Shown here in pieces: positions 29,942 to 41,857 of a DNA stretch of 64,000 bases (position 1 is its first letter; every line of letters begins with the position of its first letter). The position numbers and the translations under genes were made by a program. Source of the DNA: Entophlyctis helioformis (taxonomy: Eukaryota > Chytridiomycota > Chytridiomycetes > Chytridiales > Chytriomycetaceae); contig JAHLKH010000044.1 of NCBI GenBank assembly GCA_025526915.1, positions 62,001 through 126,000 on the forward strand, written 5' to 3'. The notes below the pieces were generated by a model. It searched no databases. It saw only the letters and a program-made list of their open reading frames with translations, and was not told the DNA's origin.

Positions 29942-29965
29942 TGCGTGTCTGTGAAGAGTGCTGGC

Positions 29966-30013
29966 CAGTCAGTCGGTCAGTCAGTCAGCCAGTCCGTCAG
30001 TCAGTCAGTCAGC
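29966..30013. repeat. Imperfect (CAGT)n repeat
   Basis: About eleven CAGT/CAGC-type units lie in the 300-bp gap between the small unknown gene and the CPAP-like gene. Nothing else is recognised in that gap. Confidence 0.85.
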
Positions 30014-30241
30014 CACGCACGGCAGGCAGACGCACAGAGTCGCAGTCGCTGGTGGCAGGCAGAGATCGACGTGGGCAGACACGTCCGTTGAAGTTGTCAG
30101 CGAGATTGCACGAGCGGAGCGACGACAACAGCGACAACGACAACAGCCCGTGGGTTGCTCTGCTTGACCACCGCTGGCGACTGCTCAGCGACAGCCCCGA
30201 ACACTGACAGCCGTGCGCGCGCTCCCGACAGCAACACAGCC

Positions 30242-30360
30242 ATGCTGACTGCCGCGGCCGAGCCTGCCCGCCTTGGCTTCTCCTCGTCACGATGGTCTGC
30301 AGCGACTTCCAGCACGACGACCGCACCACCCACACAACACCAGCTGTCTTGGCAACGGGC

Positions 30361-30394
<34 letters not shown>

Positions 30395-32962
30395 CTGCAT
30401 GCTGCACAGACGCTGGCGTTTGCACACAGCCAGCAGCACATGCCGCCGCTGAGCGGTATCGCTCGAAGCAAAGACTTGCTGCCTGCACATGCTCCGCCCA
30501 TCGCCACCAACAGCACCAACACCAAGAACACCAACAGTCTGGGCATCGTCGGTCTCTACGGCTTCCAGCACGCCGGCCAGACTCGCACCGCCTTGCAGGG
30601 ACAGGGCCAGCTGGATGTCACTGGTGCAGAAGACGGCGACGGCGACGGCGACGATGTCGATGTCGATGACGATCAGCCGTTGGACAGCAGCGATATGGAG
30701 GATGTGCGGCACCGCGAAGCCTGGACGCGCCTTTCACGGCGCGAGTTGGACGAGCTGGCCGAGTTTGAGCAGCTGGAGAAGATGGTCATGGGCGAGCCGC
30801 CACAAGTGTCCCGGCCGCTGCACTCCCAACACGACGCGCACTCGACCTCGATCTCGACCTCGCCGTGGCCTGCGAGTCGCTTGGACCATGGCGGCGATGC
30901 TCGAGGTCCCGTCACGCTCGAGAAACTCATGGAAGAGTCTGTGCTGCATGGCACAGAGGATGACCAACCGTCTCAAGAGCATACAGCCGACGACGACCCG
31001 TACAGCCAAGACCAGCCACATCGATCGGATCTTGGCAAGCCACCTACTAATGATAATCACTTTGGGCAAGATGCCAGCCGTCTGCCCAAGGCTGTTGTGC
31101 ACGCTGCGAATGCTGCAGACGAGTACCCACAGCAACACGAGCTGCAATCCAATCTGCTCAAGCGGCTGTTTCCAGGTGTGTCTGAGCACGCCAGACGAGC
31201 AGCGGAGAAGCAGGACAAGATCGCAGCAGCAGCCGTGAACACGGAGATATCCCGACTCAAACAAACGATCCAAGTACGGGAGACTGCTGGCCAGTGGTTA
31301 GGGCGAGGGACATGTGCTGACCGATGGCGTGGCAGGCACTCGAGGACAAGGTTGCGGATCACGCGAGGGCAAACAAAGCCCTCAAGCAAGACAATGCAGA
31401 TCTCAAGGCCAAGCTCGCACAGCAGGACTCGTCAAAAGTATGACCTGCAGATCGTGGCGCGTTGTGTGCTCATTCTGGATTGCCCCCTGACCCTGACAAA
31501 CGAGACAGACAGAGTTTGAGGTGTATCGCCAGGAGCAGCTGCGGCTCATCCAGGCCAAGCACGACGAAAACATCCGGATCCTCAAGAAAGAGCGGCTGTT
31601 GTGGGAGCGCCATCAAAAGGCGTCGCAGATCCTCCCAAGCAAAAAGTGTGTACTTGATGCCTGCTGGAAGCATGACACTGTCACTGACATGTACCATGCA
31701 ACGCGATCATGGCAGAGAGAGGCAAGAGATGGATGCGTTGCGGGCAGAGTTGCTTGAGCAGTTCAAGGCGTGGAAGGACAAGGAGACACGGATGATGCAG
31801 ACACAGGACAGACTTAATCGTCGCATTGATGAGCTGTCGCGCCGTAATGCCGAGCTGCTTGAAGAAGTCAAGACGCTCGAGCAGGAGCGTGCGCGGTTTG
31901 TGTCCATGAACGAGGAGCGGTCTCGATCACGCACACGGCCGGCTGCATCAGGGATATCGTCAGCAGCGGCAGTTGTTGTTGGGTCGACTGCATCCCTTGC
32001 GCATCATGGTCACCCTGTGCCTGCCCTGGCGTCGTCTGCAGGGAAAAGCACCGTGGCTGGATCAACAGCAGCAGCATTGGCTGCCGCGGTTCCGGTCACT
32101 GGTGTCAAAAAGTCGGCAGTCAGACGCACGCTCAAGTCTGCAGCGAGCCTGCCGACCCTCAACGTGGCAGCGGCTGTGACGGCAACAAAGGTGCACGAGG
32201 AGATGGCTGCTGTTTCTGCATTGGCTGGAGGGCGGCCGTGGCGCGGACGGCCGAGAATCGACGAAGCGTGTTTGATCCGGCCAAGGCAGACCTTGATGAG
32301 CTTGAGCGGTCCTTGCGGCTGGGGCGTTGTGTCGAGGTGAGCTGCCTTGCCACGCCCCTTGCATGGGATGCACGGGCATACCGACTGGCTGCTGACCGGC
32401 GATGCGCAGGAAAACAAGCACGCAGAGGGGAAGCGCGACCGCATCTACGAGTGCGGAACGCGTCTCGTGTGGCACGTCAATGGATCCATGAAGCAAGTCC
32501 GCCGCAACGGCCTCGAAGTGGTGTACTTTAGCAACGGCGACCACAAGACGGTGAGTGTCCCCCTGTGTGTGCGTAGCCGGTGGTGCATTAGACCTGACGC
32601 GCGGGTGGATACAGATACATCCGGAAGGGCACATGGTGTACTGGTACGACGAGACGCGCACGCTGCACACGAGCTATCCGGATGGCTACGAGATGCTGCA
32701 GTTTGAGTCGGGCCAGATCGAGAAGCGGCATCCGGACGGCACGCTCGAAGTGTGTTTTCCGGACCGGACGCGCAAGATTACATACACGAATGGCGAGGTG
32801 GGATTGCTTCTGGTTGTGGTGGTTGTGGATGTGTTGACTGACTGGCTGGCCGTGTGCGTGTGGCAGGAGGAGGTGTATTTGCCAGACGGCCAGGTCCACC
32901 GCATGGATGCCGGCGGCAACCGCACCGTGCTGCACGGCGCACCTGCCACTGCGATCCAATAA
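30242..32962 (+). CDS. CENPJ: Centriole assembly protein, CPAP/CENPJ-like (TCP10 C-terminal domain)
   Basis: CPAP/SAS-4 proteins control centriole and basal-body microtubule length. Exons are 30242-31273, 31336-31437, 31515-31645, 31716-32336, 32410-32550, 32615-32797 and 32867-32962, about 768 residues allowing one lost base at GGG 32230-32232. The N-terminal half is disordered with a ten-Gln tract (30363-30392) and acidic runs. Coiled coils follow (EDKVADHARANKALKQDNAD; AELLEQFKAWKDKETRMMQT). The C-terminus is the diagnostic TCP10/G-box beta sheet with repeated NG/PDG turns: VWHVNGSMKQVRRNG, YFSNGD, IHPEGHMVYWY, SYPDGYEMLQF, QIEKRHPDGTLEVCFPD, YLPDGQVHRMD. Its presence argues for a flagellated life stage. 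The start at 30242 is the first in-frame ATG. The TAA stop lies inside AATAAA. Confidence 0.85.
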
Positions 32963-33078
32963 AGGCACGTTCGCGGTCCTTCTCGAGTGTTCCCGCGGCT
33001 CATGGCCGATGGCTGATGACGATGACGATGACGTGGCATTTATTATGCTTGCCCCAACTATCGTCATCGTTCGCCACT

Positions 33079-33897
33079 ATGGAGTCTTTCTTCCAACCCC
33101 CGCCGTCGGTCCGCTGGGACAACCTTGGAATGAACCTGTCGCCGGTCGTGCGAGGCCACCTGCTGCAGGTGTACCAGACGCTTGTGCTGCTCTTTGCGAG
33201 CACCACCGTCGGCTCCGTCGTCCACACCGCTGAGCTCATCCCGGGCCTCACGGGCGGCATCCTGTCGTTTGTCGCCATGTTCGCCTCGCTCGGTAAGGCC
33301 GCCTGTGCAACCCTTGTCGCCCCTGTGGATCGACTGACTGACTGACTGACTGACGGTCCCTGGTTGTCTGCGACAGTCGCCTTTCTGTTCACGCCGCCCA
33401 GCAGCACCGACACCCGTGCCGGCATCCTCTACGCATTCGCCTTCTTCAAGGGCCTGTCTCTCGGCCCAGTGATCGAAATCGTCACTCTGACGAACCCTGG
33501 CGCCGTCACGGTGGCCATGGGAGCAACCGCGCTCATCTTTGCGTGCTTCTCGCTCTCGGTCCTGTACTCGCCGCGCCGCCAGGTGTTCATGACCGTCGGC
33601 CTCCTCTCGTCGCTCCTCTCGACCCTCTTCTGGGTGCAGCTCGCCAACCTGTTCCTGGGATCCGCGTCGCTCTACTCGCTCGAGCTGCTCATGGGTCTCG
33701 CTGCATTCTCGCTGTTTGTCGTGTACGACACGCAGGTCATTATCGCAAAGGCTGAGATGGGGTCCAAGGACCATTTACGCCATGCGCTCGAGCTGTACTC
33801 GGATGCGATCGGCGTCTTTGTGCGGATCCTGGCGATCCTGCAGAACAAGCGCAAGTCCGAGGAAGACTCGCGCCGCAGACGCAACCGTCGCGACTAG
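33079..33897 (+). CDS. BXI1: Bax inhibitor-1 family membrane protein
   Basis: A TMBIM/BI-1 protein of the ER, implicated in Ca2+ leak and cell-death control. Exons 33079-33292 and 33377-33897 give 244 residues with six to seven hydrophobic spans. Recognisable parts: HLLQVYQTLVLLFASTTVGS, FFKGLSLGPVIEI, SPRRQVFMTVGLLSSLLS, and the C-terminal signature VVYDTQVIIAKAEMG followed by HALELYSDAIGVFVRIL, which carries the paired aspartates of the pore region. A charged Arg/Lys tail ends the protein. It starts only 116 bp after the CPAP-like stop. Confidence 0.93.
33332..33354. repeat. (GACT)n microsatellite in the BI-1 intron
   Basis: Nearly six GACT units fill part of the 84-nt intron. Confidence 0.9.
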
Positions 33898-34022
33898 AGA
33901 TCGCGCGTCTGCCTTGAGTCGGGACACCGCCTCCTTCATCTTCTGATGCGGCTGCTGCTGCACTCGGCGACCAGCCGCACTTGCTCGTCTATTTTGCTGT
34001 CTGAATACATACTATTCTTGTT

Positions 34023-34841
34023 TTATTGCTGCGTCTGGTGCCGCCTTGCCGTCTCGGCTGTCTGGACAAACAGTCATGCGTGAATGGCGGTGGGAAGAGA
34101 GGAGCAGCAAGGGGCAAGCACGCGATCGCCAGCGGCTTACATCTGCCTGCGACCACATCTGGAAACGTGCCAGCACACGCTGTGCATTCTGTTCAAGCTC
34201 TGTCGCGCCACAGCCCATCCTCAAGCGGTCAGCAGCCAGCCTGCCAACACACAGCCCCCACACAGTCCCCTTACCTTGTGCGTCTCGTTCAAACACCTTG
34301 TCCTGGACGGCCCGTGCTGCGTCGTCGTCGTCGGCATCGATCGGCGGCAGCTGCCAGATATGGTACGGCAGCAAGCGTGCCACGATGTCGTCCATGCTCG
34401 TGAACGGCGACAGGTCGGGGTTGAGGATCCGCGACTGGCTGTCGGCCAGCGATGCCTGCATCCTGCACACCACACACCACACACACCATACGGCAGACAC
34501 CACAGCACAGCCGCAGGCGTCGTCACAAACACTGGCTGTCAGCTGCTGGGCCGGCGATGCAGACGGACGGCTGGAGTGGGCAGGTACCGGTTGGCCACAA
34601 GGTCGTGGTGGGCGACTTCTTCCGGTGTGCGGCGGACGGCGGCGGGGACGACCGGCGGTGCCGGCTGCTGTCCTTGCAGCCTTGGCCCTGATCCGGGCAG
34701 CCCCATGCCTGGCTGTGCTGTCTGTCCAGGGAATGTGCCCGGCATCTGCATGGGCATTTGCATCTGCATCTGCATGGGCATCTGCGTGGGCATGGGCAGC
34801 ATCTGCCGCCGAGGCGGTTGTCCAGGTTGGCTTCCGTTCAT
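34023..34841 (-). CDS. GLTSCR1/BICRA-domain protein
   Basis: Exons 34588-34841, 34275-34462, 34141-34199 and 34023-34061 splice in phase to 179 residues. The N-terminus is Met/Gln/Pro rich (MPMQMQMQMPMQMP). The conserved block reads SRILNPDLSPFTSMDDIVARLLPYHIWQLP followed by a helix with VFERDAQELEQNAQRVLARF, matching the GLTSCR1 domain that tethers this subunit to the non-canonical (GBAF) SWI/SNF complex in animals. This protein is little more than the domain. The start could instead be ATG 34914 in another frame; 34841 was chosen because it gives the correct splice phase. The TAA stop is embedded in AATAAA. Confidence 0.75.
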
Positions 34842-35058
34842 GTTGATAAGACGGCAACGACCGACTGTCGATCATTGCGGTTGGCATCGCGGAGGCAGGA
34901 GCATGGGCATTCATTGGTCTGCAGATGCAGTGTAGATATGGGCCGGCAGGGGGCGGTGGACGTATGGGGTTGCATGCATAGGTGGGCAGGTAGGTGGGTG
35001 CAGAGCGTCAGAGACAGATAATCAATCTTCATCATCTAGGTGGAGGCGGGCCGTGCGC

Positions 35059-37007
35059 TCAGAGAAGCATCGTCAGCGGGTTCTCGAGGTAGGCCTTGAA
35101 GCGCTGGAGCCACTTGGCGCCGACAGCGCCGTCGACAACGCGGTGGTCGTTGCTGAGCGTGACGTGCATCGTCTTTTGTGCACGGAAGCCGCGGGGTGCC
35201 GACTCGTCAATCACAAGCTTGTCCTCGAGACCGCCCACGGCGAGGATCGCCGCATGGGGAGGGTTGATGATGGCGGTAAAGTGCTGGATGCCAAACATGC
35301 CCAGGTTGGAGATGGTAAAGGTGCCGCCCTGGTACTCGTGCGGCGCAAGCTTGCCGGCGCGTGCCTTTTCGGCAAGCTCCTTGACAGAGTTGGAGATTGT
35401 GGACAGACCCTTGCCCTCGGCGCTGTGGACAATGGGCGTGATCAGGCCGTTCTCGGTGGCAACGGCAACAGCAATGTCGGCCGTGTGGAACCTGCGCGTC
35501 AAACGACGCCAGCAAGGCAGTCGGCCCGTCAGTCATTGCCATTCGCGTCCCTTGCGTCTGCCATCCCTCGCCATCCATCCATGCATGCACACTTACTGTC
35601 TGATGAACGTGTCTTGCCACGCGCTGTTGACCTCGGGAACGTCCTTGAGGGCAAGGCTGGATGCCTTGATGACAAAGTCGTTGACAGAGAGCTTGAACTT
35701 GCCATTGCCCTCCTTGTTGAGGACCTCGCGCAGCTTGAGCAGCTTGTCGGCGTTGATGTCAACTGTGAGGTAGAAGTGGGGGATGGTGGACTTGGACTCG
35801 GACAGGCGGCTGGAAATGACCTGCAAAAGGATGCGCGGAAAACGTCAACTGCCAGACGTGCACGGCATTCCGCTGACGTGATGCGGAGCACAAAGACATA
35901 CCTTGCGAACGTTGGTAAGAGGAATGTCGGTGAATGAGGCGCCAGGGGCAGGAACAGCAGGGGCAGCAACAGGAGACGGCTTGGCAGGGGCAGCAGCACG
36001 GGCAGCGGGTGCAGCGGCAGCGGCAGCAGCAGCAGCAGCAGGCTTGTAGTTGTCAACATCTTCCTTGACAATGCGGCCGCCGGGGCCGGTGCCCTTGATG
36101 GCGTTGAGCGAGATGCCACGCTCGGCAGCAAGCGCCTTGGCAATAGGGCTGGCAAAGACGCGGCCTGTCGACACACCAACACGGTACGCGACGATGATGA
36201 TGAGTGTCCAGACGCGAATGTTCACACGCAGCAAGGTCGTTCCTACCCTCGGAGACGGGTGCAGCGGCAGTGGCAGCAGGCGCGGCAGCCGAAGAAGCGG
36301 CGGCAGCAGCAGGGGCAGCAGCGGCAGGAGCATCAGACGCTCCGCCAGCAACATCCGAGGCATCGACGACGTAGTTGGCAAACTTGTCGGCATCGGCCTT
36401 GTTCTCAACCAGAATGGCAAGAGGCTGCAGAGCGACAAGGCAGACGGATGGATGCATGAGCACAGGGATCGTCGGCAGGCAAGCAGGCATGCAAGCAAGC
36501 GAGAATGATAACGCACAGTGTTCACGGGAACGTCCTTCTGGCCCGGGGCGATGAGGGGCTTGGCAAGGAAGCCCTCCTCCTGGCACTCAAAGTCCATCTG
36601 TGCCTTGTCCGTCTCGATCTCGACAAGAACGTCGCCGGGGCTGATCTCGTCGCCGACCTTCTTGTGCCACTGGCCAATGTTGCCTGGCGATTCATAGCGA
36701 GTGGATGGCCAAGCGAGACGCAGAGGGCAGCTGTCAGTTGTGCAGTTGCTTCAAGCGAGCATTTGGAGTGCACACGTACCGTGGGTCATGGTGGGCGACA
36801 GCGCAGGCATTCTCAGAATGGTGTGTGCGGGGAAGTCTGCACGCAGATTGCAGCGTCAGTAGATGAAGCATGTCAACCGTAGTGGATGAGTGCATGCGTA
36901 CCGCTGGACGCATAGCCACGGCGCACAACGAACATGGGCGAGGCGAATGCAGAGGCAGCGCCAAAGACGGTGGCAGCGGCGGCAGGGAAAGCGCGGCAGC
37001 TGGCCAT
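35059..37007 (-). CDS. DLAT: Dihydrolipoyllysine acetyltransferase, E2 of pyruvate dehydrogenase
   Basis: Core of the mitochondrial pyruvate dehydrogenase complex. Seven exons (36902-37007, 36780-36836, 36517-36683, 36247-36424, 35902-36164, 35597-35820, 35059-35491) give 475 residues with every intron phase consistent. In order: an Arg/Ser/Ala presequence (VVRRGYASS), one lipoyl domain ([17 protein letters not shown]; lipoyl-lysine in [10 protein letters not shown]), Ala/Pro linkers, the E1/E3-binding domain ([18 protein letters not shown]...[13 protein letters not shown]) and the catalytic domain ([34 protein letters not shown], catalytic histidine in [10 protein letters not shown]). Confidence 0.95.
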
Positions 37008-37821
37008 GGCGGCGTGCGAGCTGTCAGGCGATCACATCCGAGCGAGAGATCGAGCGAGCGAGCACAAGACCCAAAGCGGCGGGCCGATCAGCGAGCGGCG
37101 ATGGATGGACGATCGAGGGGCAGAGGATGTGTGTATGCGAGGATGGATGCGACGATGGATGGCAAGCGGGCAGGGCCGGTTGGGCAAGGCGCACGGCGAA
37201 TGGGCAAAGGAAAGGCGCCGCGCCGGGCGACGAGGGCCGCAGCGATCGATGCCGGCGATGGGAAGCGATGCGATGCCAGCGATGGGGAGCGATACCAAAG
37301 CAGACGCAGAAGCAGACGCAGATGCCGATGGATGGGCGATGGACGGATGCGAGGACGGAAGGAGCAGCCAGTGTCAGTGGGCGGGCAGAGGGCGGGTACG
37401 TGTACGCAGCGGCTGGAGGGCGAGCAAACAGCCATGCAGCCAGTCATACAGGCAGGCAGGCAGACAGCCAGCCACGACTCGCATCGATGGGCCACGAGAT
37501 GGGCCTGCAGATGGACAGCAGATGGACAGCGGCAAGCCATGGCACGGCGGCGGCAGAAGAGAGGATACAAGGGACACGCAGACACGCAGACGCACCTGGC
37601 GGCGACGGCCTTGGAGGCGGCGGCCTTGGAGGCGACGGCCGTCGAGAGCGCACGTCTGGCGGCGCAGGACGCAGCAGACGCAGCAGACGAAGCAGACGCA
37701 GCAGACACGGTGCGAGTCAAGATCATTGCGAGTTGGCGAGTTGGCGAGAGAGCCGCGAGCGGGAGCGTCGAGGCATCTGTCAGATCCGGTAGACTTCGCA
37801 TCCACAAGCAGGCAGACTTGA
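37008..37821. other. Intergenic region between DLAT and INTS7
   Basis: An 814-bp purine-biased gap with direct repeats of GATGGATGG, GCAGACGCAGA and GGCGGCCTTGGAGGCGACGG type. Long frames are open on both strands here, but they are low complexity and change character at the INTS7 exon, so I call no gene. It must contain both divergent promoters. Confidence 0.5.
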
Positions 37822-40800
37822 ATGGCGGCTGCGACCACGGCTGCGGCCACTGCCCCGCCCATGGGCCCATCGACGGCCGCACCCGACGGCGGCGCGTGGG
37901 ACGACGGCGCCCACCGCAGGCTGCTGGACATCGACGCTGCGTGGCGGCTGGCCGCACCGACCTGCGTGTCGAGGGCCTCGTGCAGCTGGCCACGCTGCTC
38001 GACCAGTCGCCGTCGCCGGCCGTCGTCAACTCGGGTGCGTGCCTGCGGTGCCTGCGGTGCCTGCGGTGCCTGTGGTGTCTGCGGTGCCTGTGGTGCCCGC
38101 CGCTGACATGCTTGCCGTGCTTGCAGCCTTTGTCAAGCTCTTTGACTACTGGCGGTCGTGGTACGCCTGTCGCGCTGAGCTGTGCACGCTGTCGCCTGCC
38201 GTCGCCGGCGTCTGCCTTGCTCACGCCTTGCTGCAGCACAGGGAATGCCATGCGTCCGATCCTGGCTCTAGTCATCCGCAAGTGCGCTCGCCACGCAGAG
38301 AGCATCGTCGCGGGCAGAGACGAGGTCGTCCGCCGCATCCTCGCCGTGCTCGACAGCAACGATCCCTGCGCTCGCTCGCTGACCCTGCTGGTCGTTGGCC
38401 ATCTGGCCCCCGTCTTCCGCGACAAGCCCGACGCGCAGTACACCGTGTACAGAGAGCTCAAGAGCAAGTCTGCCAGCGAGCTTGCCGCCGCCACCTATGC
38501 CGTCGACAGGCTCTGGCCCGTCCGTCGCTCCCAGTCGTCTCTGCAATCCCTCGACACCATTGTCGCTGCCATCAGGCTGGCTGAGCGTGTGTTGCCGACG
38601 CTTGGATCCATGTCTGTAGAATGCCGCTAACACGCAGCGCCGTCTTGACAGAGCTCGACGATCAGGGCCACCTGGCCCTCAGACTCTCAAACGTGCTGCG
38701 CAACTCTGACCACGAGTACACCATCGCTGTCAAGGCAAGTCGGCGCGCGAGATGCATTCGTCCCATGCTTGTTCATCTGGCAAGCATCTGACCAGCTCTC
38801 GTCGAGTTCATGCAGGCATTCCATTCGTGCACGATGCTCCTCAACAGGAGCAAGAGTGACAACAGCGCAGACGCCGCCGTGCGGTCAGTCTCGCTGCAAA
38901 AGACACTCGCATCGCTCGCACAAAAGTTCCCAGCGTTCCTTCCTCGCGTTATTGCCCAGTCGCTCAGCATGCTCAGGACATCCCTCCACACAACGGCCGC
39001 TCCACCATCCGCCACGATGGAAGACGCTCACTTGCACAACGACAAGCAAATCGACGGCATCTATGCCCAGTCGATCGGTGCCATCGACAGCCTGCTGGGC
39101 ATTGCTCACACGCATCCGCACTTTTTCCAGCCTCTTGATGTGGTTTCTGTTGCAGACTTGCTGCTCGGATGGACAGGCCAGAAGGATCAGCACGACCGAC
39201 ACAGTCAACAGCCGCCCCATGACGGCCTCGTTCGCATGCAGGCCAAGACATCGCGGCTCTTGTCGCGACTCGCGGCCCACCCCTTCCTGCTAATCGACGC
39301 TGTCCGCAAACATGGTCTTGCAGATCGTATTGCGGCATTCTATGCGGGCATTGCGTCATTGATCAGGCTGACCTTGCAGGCATCCATCGTTCTTGACGTT
39401 GCAAAGACCGCCTTGGCTGCCGTTCGAATCGAGCCCGAGTGCCTGGAACAGGCACAAGCAAACATCCACTGGAGCCTTGATCGTATATTCCGCAAATTGG
39501 CCGTACTTGACACAAGCGCTGATCAAGTAAGTGAGGGTGCCTGTTCAAGTAGCACACGCATGGTCCACATGCGCTAACAGACTTGCTTCCTCTAGGATGC
39601 ATTTTCGCGTCTGGTTTACGCATACTGGTGCATGTGCCAGACGCAGATGCAAGGAGTGTGCATCGAGTCTCTCAAAGCGCTCCTGACCAACCACAAAGGT
39701 ACAGCTGTCCTTTGCCTTTCCATGCATCAGTTGTCCGTTTCTAACACGGCTGCTGCTTTGATCGGACAGCGGTGTTTGTCATTGGCAAGATATGGTCGCA
39801 GAGCACTGATCCCGACTCGGACCTGTCGTTTGTGCCTGATCTGCTTGCCCGCTTTATCGACTCCGACCTTGATGTCTTTGAGCCGCGTCAAATGGTATGT
39901 GCAAGCTCGATGTGCTGGCATGTGGCCAGCCAGACGACTCACAAGCGTCCTGATCCTCGTGTTCTGGACAGATGCCCCTTCTGCAAACTATGCTGTGCAC
40001 AGCAGGTGTCAGCAATGCTGCTCAGATAGCCACCATCGAAATCAAACTGAGCAGTGCTGTCCAAGCCTGGCTGAGTGTCCCTGGTGGATGCTGGTGGATC
40101 TTTGAGCTGGTCAAGGAGCAGCTTGTATCTGGCATTGTGGTGCCGTCGAGCAGTCTCTTTGACTTGATGCTTCCAATGGTCTGCCGCCATGTCATCTTGA
40201 TCAATGTCTGCATGGCGCACAACTGACGCTCCGCTCCTGCACACAGATTGACGCGCCGAATGTGGTGGCATGGCTCACAGCCACAAAGTACATGGGTCAG
40301 GCATCCATATCCTTGTCGCAATGCCGCTCACGCCTCGGCCAGTTTGCCGCAGAGCTGCAAAAGGCTGTGACTGCTCTGGAATCAGCAGCATCCCAACTCC
40401 GGCTCTGCTCCAGTCTTGGCATGCCGCGTCCATTCCAACTCGCATTCATCGGCTTGCTCATTGCACTGCTGGCCATCATGCGCCGAATCGATGTGCGTCC
40501 GAGTATGGCAATGTACTCTGCCAGAGATCTCCGACGCCTGGCTGAGCGGTTCCGACAGCTGCCACACCACCACTATGGCATCGACGAAGAGAGCGAAGCC
40601 GTGCTGGCATGATATCCTTTTTTCCACCTCTTGCCGTGCCATGCCGTGATGTGCCATGTCTTCCCGATCCATCCATGTTTGCTTTGGAGGGGAGATGTCC
40701 TTGACTGCCATGCTTTGTTCACGTATTCAATGGTGTGTAGCGCACTCGCCAAGCTCGGAGAGTCGGACCAAGCCGTCAAGAGCGGCCCAGCAGCCGATCC

Positions 40801-41696
40801 GTGTCTTGCGTAGGTCCAGCCCGAGGCGATTGAACTCCTCCTCTGTTGCTCACATACTGGTGCATGAACAGATCGATCGTCGGCCAGCTGTCAGACTACC
40901 TTGCAGCAAATCCTGGCGGATATCGGACCACGAGGCGACTTGCAAGCCTACTCGACCATGCCAGATCTGTATCGAATCGCCCGCATGGCTCTGTATGGGA
41001 CGTCGTCTTGATGTACAGACCTGTGCCTCGCTACTTTTTCGTATCGCGCGGACCCGTGCCGTTCAAGGTTGGTGTCTGTGGCAACAGTCTAGCGCGTGCC
41101 GAACCATGCTGACAACAGATGCTGGCTCGGCATGCAGATCAAAGTCTCGCCATTGCCAAAGGCCAACCACGACCTTGTGCTGCGTCGCAAGACTCTGCTT
41201 GTGCTGCAGTTTGAGGGATATGTCGGGGCAGGCACGGCCAAGAGTGCCGGGATGGAAGGTGCGAGTTGTAGGCAAACCAGACACTGTGGATCTGCAACTC
41301 ATCCATTTTAACAGACACGGGCAAAGGCGCTGCGGCGTCTGCAACCAACGGTGCACAAGGATCGGCATCACGACGTGCTGTGCGGATGCAGCCACGCCAC
41401 GCCATGTCTCGCGGCACAGCACCCATGCGGCTGTCGTTCAACATCAAGGCCGTCGCTCCAGACACGCACGCGGTGATCAGCCAATCCAGCGTGTCATGCT
41501 CCATCCAACCATCGACCGGATACTTTACAGGAACCTGTCCACTGGCAACCGACACGCTGCCGACAAAGTTCCAGTCTTTGTCACGGCAACCCTTGTGGCT
41601 GGATCTGGAGAGCCAGAGGCCAAGACGGTGACGCCGTGGAAGACATCCACCTGGCAACTGAACCAGCAGTCGTTTTCCTGCAGACTTATTGACTAA
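37822..41696 (+). CDS. INTS7: Integrator complex subunit 7
   Basis: INTS7 is a HEAT-repeat scaffold of the Integrator complex, which cleaves and terminates transcripts of RNA polymerase II. Exons that splice in phase: 37822-38034, 38127-38160, 38237-38586, 38652-38734, 38807-39526, 39596-39698, 39770-39894, 39972-40205 and 40247-about 40606. Further exons cover about 40740-41696, not fully resolved. The N-terminus matches INTS7 (RRLLDIDAAWR, AFVKLFDYWRS, then VRRILAVLDSNDPCARSLTL and VVGHLAPVFRDK). The C-terminal beta domain is also typical (VPRYFFVSRGPVPFKIKVSP, LLVLQFEGYVGAG, VPVFVTATLVAGSG ending WKTSTW). Frame breaks of one base lie near 37948-37951 and in the AAA at 41568-41571. The intron 38735-38806 has a GC donor. 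The middle is weakly conserved. Confidence 0.72.
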
Positions 41697-41857
41697 ACGA
41701 TGTCGTCTGCCGTCTTTATCCGCTGCACTGCTGCCTGCTTGTTGTGCTGTGCCGCGCTGTGCTGGTCGAGACCAAAGCATGTGCACCGCACCTGTGGCTT
41801 GGTGCTTATCAGTCCATCTGACGTGACGCGACTTACCTCGCCAACCGACATCAACAC

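Noticed and set aside
36870..38630. A 586-codon open frame on the plus strand and a 468-codon frame opposite it
   Set aside because: Both cross the DLAT-INTS7 gap as low-complexity repeats. Only the part that coincides with INTS7 exon 3 has conserved sequence, and that part is explained by INTS7.
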